From: Crocosphaera sp. UHCC 0190
Lineage (GTDB): Bacteria; Cyanobacteriota; Cyanobacteriia; Cyanobacteriales; Microcystaceae
Direction of reading: 5' to 3'
DNA length: 64,000 nucleotides
Assembly: GCF_034932065.1 (NCBI RefSeq)
Contig: NZ_JAYGHP010000003.1
Coordinates: 310,001 to 374,000, forward strand
The stretch's first letter is position 1, and each line of letters opens with the position of its first letter. Both the position numbers and the translations under genes were made by a program. Below are positions 63,495 to 64,000 of the stretch, piece by piece. The notes under the pieces are model-generated. The model was given only the letters and a program-made list of their open reading frames with translations, did not search any database and was not told the DNA's origin.

Positions 63495-64000
63495 TTAATA
63501 AAGTTTTACAAATAAGCTTGATATCATACCAATGACTCCAGTTCTCTTGGTATCTTAAATCTAATTGAATAACTTCTTCAAAATTTTTGATCCGTGATCG
63601 CCCATAAACTTGCCATTCTCCTGTCATTCCTGGTTTAACATTTAACCGTTGCCATTGCGGAACTTCATAGCTTTCCACTTCATCGGGGGTGGGGGGTCGA
63701 GTCCCGACTAAACTCATATCCCCTGTTAACACATTCCAGAATTGAGGTAATTCATCTAAACTGGTACGCCGTAAAAAACGTCCTACTCCAGTAATACGGG
63801 GATCATTGGTATTTTTAAAGATAGCACCTGTGGCTTGGTTGGGAATCTTTCTTTTCAAAGCTTCCGCATCAGCACACATGGAACGAAATTTAGTCATTTT
63901 AAAACGTTTTCCTAGCCAACCACAGCGGGTTTGCTGAAAAAATATGGGGCCAGGACTATCTAATTTTATCACAATGGCGATCGGCACAAACAAGAGGCCA
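63463..64000 (-). CDS. Bacterial sugar transferase (initiating glycosyl-1-phosphate transferase), partial
   Basis: A partial gene cut by the right edge; the 5' end, with the rest of the membrane region, lies outside. About 178 C-terminal codons are visible. They include KLDSPGPIFFQQTRCGWLGKRFKMTKFRSMCADAEALK, then DPRITGVGRFLRRTSLDELPQFWNVLTGDMSLVGTRPPTP, and GMTGEWQVYGRSRIKNFEEVIQLDLRYQENWSHWYDIKLICKTLL. This is the family that moves a sugar-1-phosphate onto undecaprenyl phosphate at the start of exopolysaccharide or O-antigen synthesis. The conserved aspartate and arginine of SLDELPQ and VGTRPP are intact. It overlaps the following anti-sigma gene. Confidence 0.92.
   Translation of the reverse strand, partial: GLLFVPIAIVIKLDSPGPIFFQQTRCGWLGKRFKMTKFRSMCADAEALKRKIPNQATGAIFKNTNDPRITGVGRFLRRTSLDELPQFWNVLTGDMSLVGTRPPTPDEVESYEVPQWQRLNVKPGMTGEWQVYGRSRIKNFEEVIQLDLRYQENWSHWYDIKLICKTLLIVFHKNSGAV

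Overview
The window is a cyanobacterial chromosome segment, probably from a unicellular nitrogen-fixer of the Cyanothece/Crocosphaera type. The organism is inferred; the phylum is well supported. The support is a set of genes largely restricted to cyanobacteria and plastids: ycf35, ycf45, ycf46, ftrV, ldpA, sufR, a GUN4 domain, a COP23-type protein, phylloquinone menD, and cruF/cruG for glycosylated carotenoids. Many HIP1 octamers (GCGATCGC) and an AT-rich base composition fit. About 55 protein genes are readable, most single or in runs of two to four, on both strands. One tRNA (Gly-GCC) is present. I see no rRNA, no CRISPR array and no intact transposase.

Left part (1-16 kb): ylqF (partial), a lipoprotein, recJ, an Atx1-like copper chaperone, then a minus-strand toxin-antitoxin block (higB, higA, a small unknown, a Uma2 nuclease-like gene). 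The Fe-S assembly locus follows: sufR diverges from sufB-sufC, with a readable SufR operator between them, but sufD and sufS do not follow. Next come a DCC thiol-disulfide protein bracketed by palindromic repeats, cruF-cruG, a GNAT acetyltransferase, an AT-rich DUF262/DUF1524 (GmrSD-like) gene, ruvX, tRNA-Gly and a ProA-like protein that lacks the catalytic cysteine.

Middle (16-39 kb): the most striking module is a 125-residue helical protein followed 17 bases later by a NACHT NTPase. The C-terminus of the first and the N-terminus of the second carry the same 22-residue motif, as expected for bacterial amyloid (RHIM-like) signalling between a death effector and its NLR-type sensor. Housekeeping genes (der, a cbiG-cobJ fusion, menD, ldpA, ycf45) alternate with regulatory or repeat-rich proteins: a helical-repeat membrane protein, a 14-blade WD40 protein and a trypsin-GUN4 fusion. 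A decayed patch near 32.0-32.8 kb holds remnants of vapBC and of a type ISP restriction enzyme. The restriction remnant was split by a 28-bp palindrome whose precise removal restores the reading frame.

Right part (39-64 kb): a 5'-nucleotidase, an aminotransferase, a PQQ-type sugar dehydrogenase, a Ser/Thr kinase fused to a periplasmic amino-acid-binding domain and followed closely by gamma-glutamyltransferase, mnmH and an APC permease. Then come a two-gene module (HEPN-like protein plus KGGVGR-motif ATPase) that looks like a conflict system, transketolase, a TrpD-like protein, smpB, ycf35, ycf46, a ribbon-helix-helix protein, a YjbQ protein, a PfkB sugar kinase, ftrV, an anti-sigma kinase and a sugar transferase cut by the window edge.

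Short palindromic repeats recur between genes in at least three related sets (GTAG...CTAC ends), some probably serving as bidirectional terminators.
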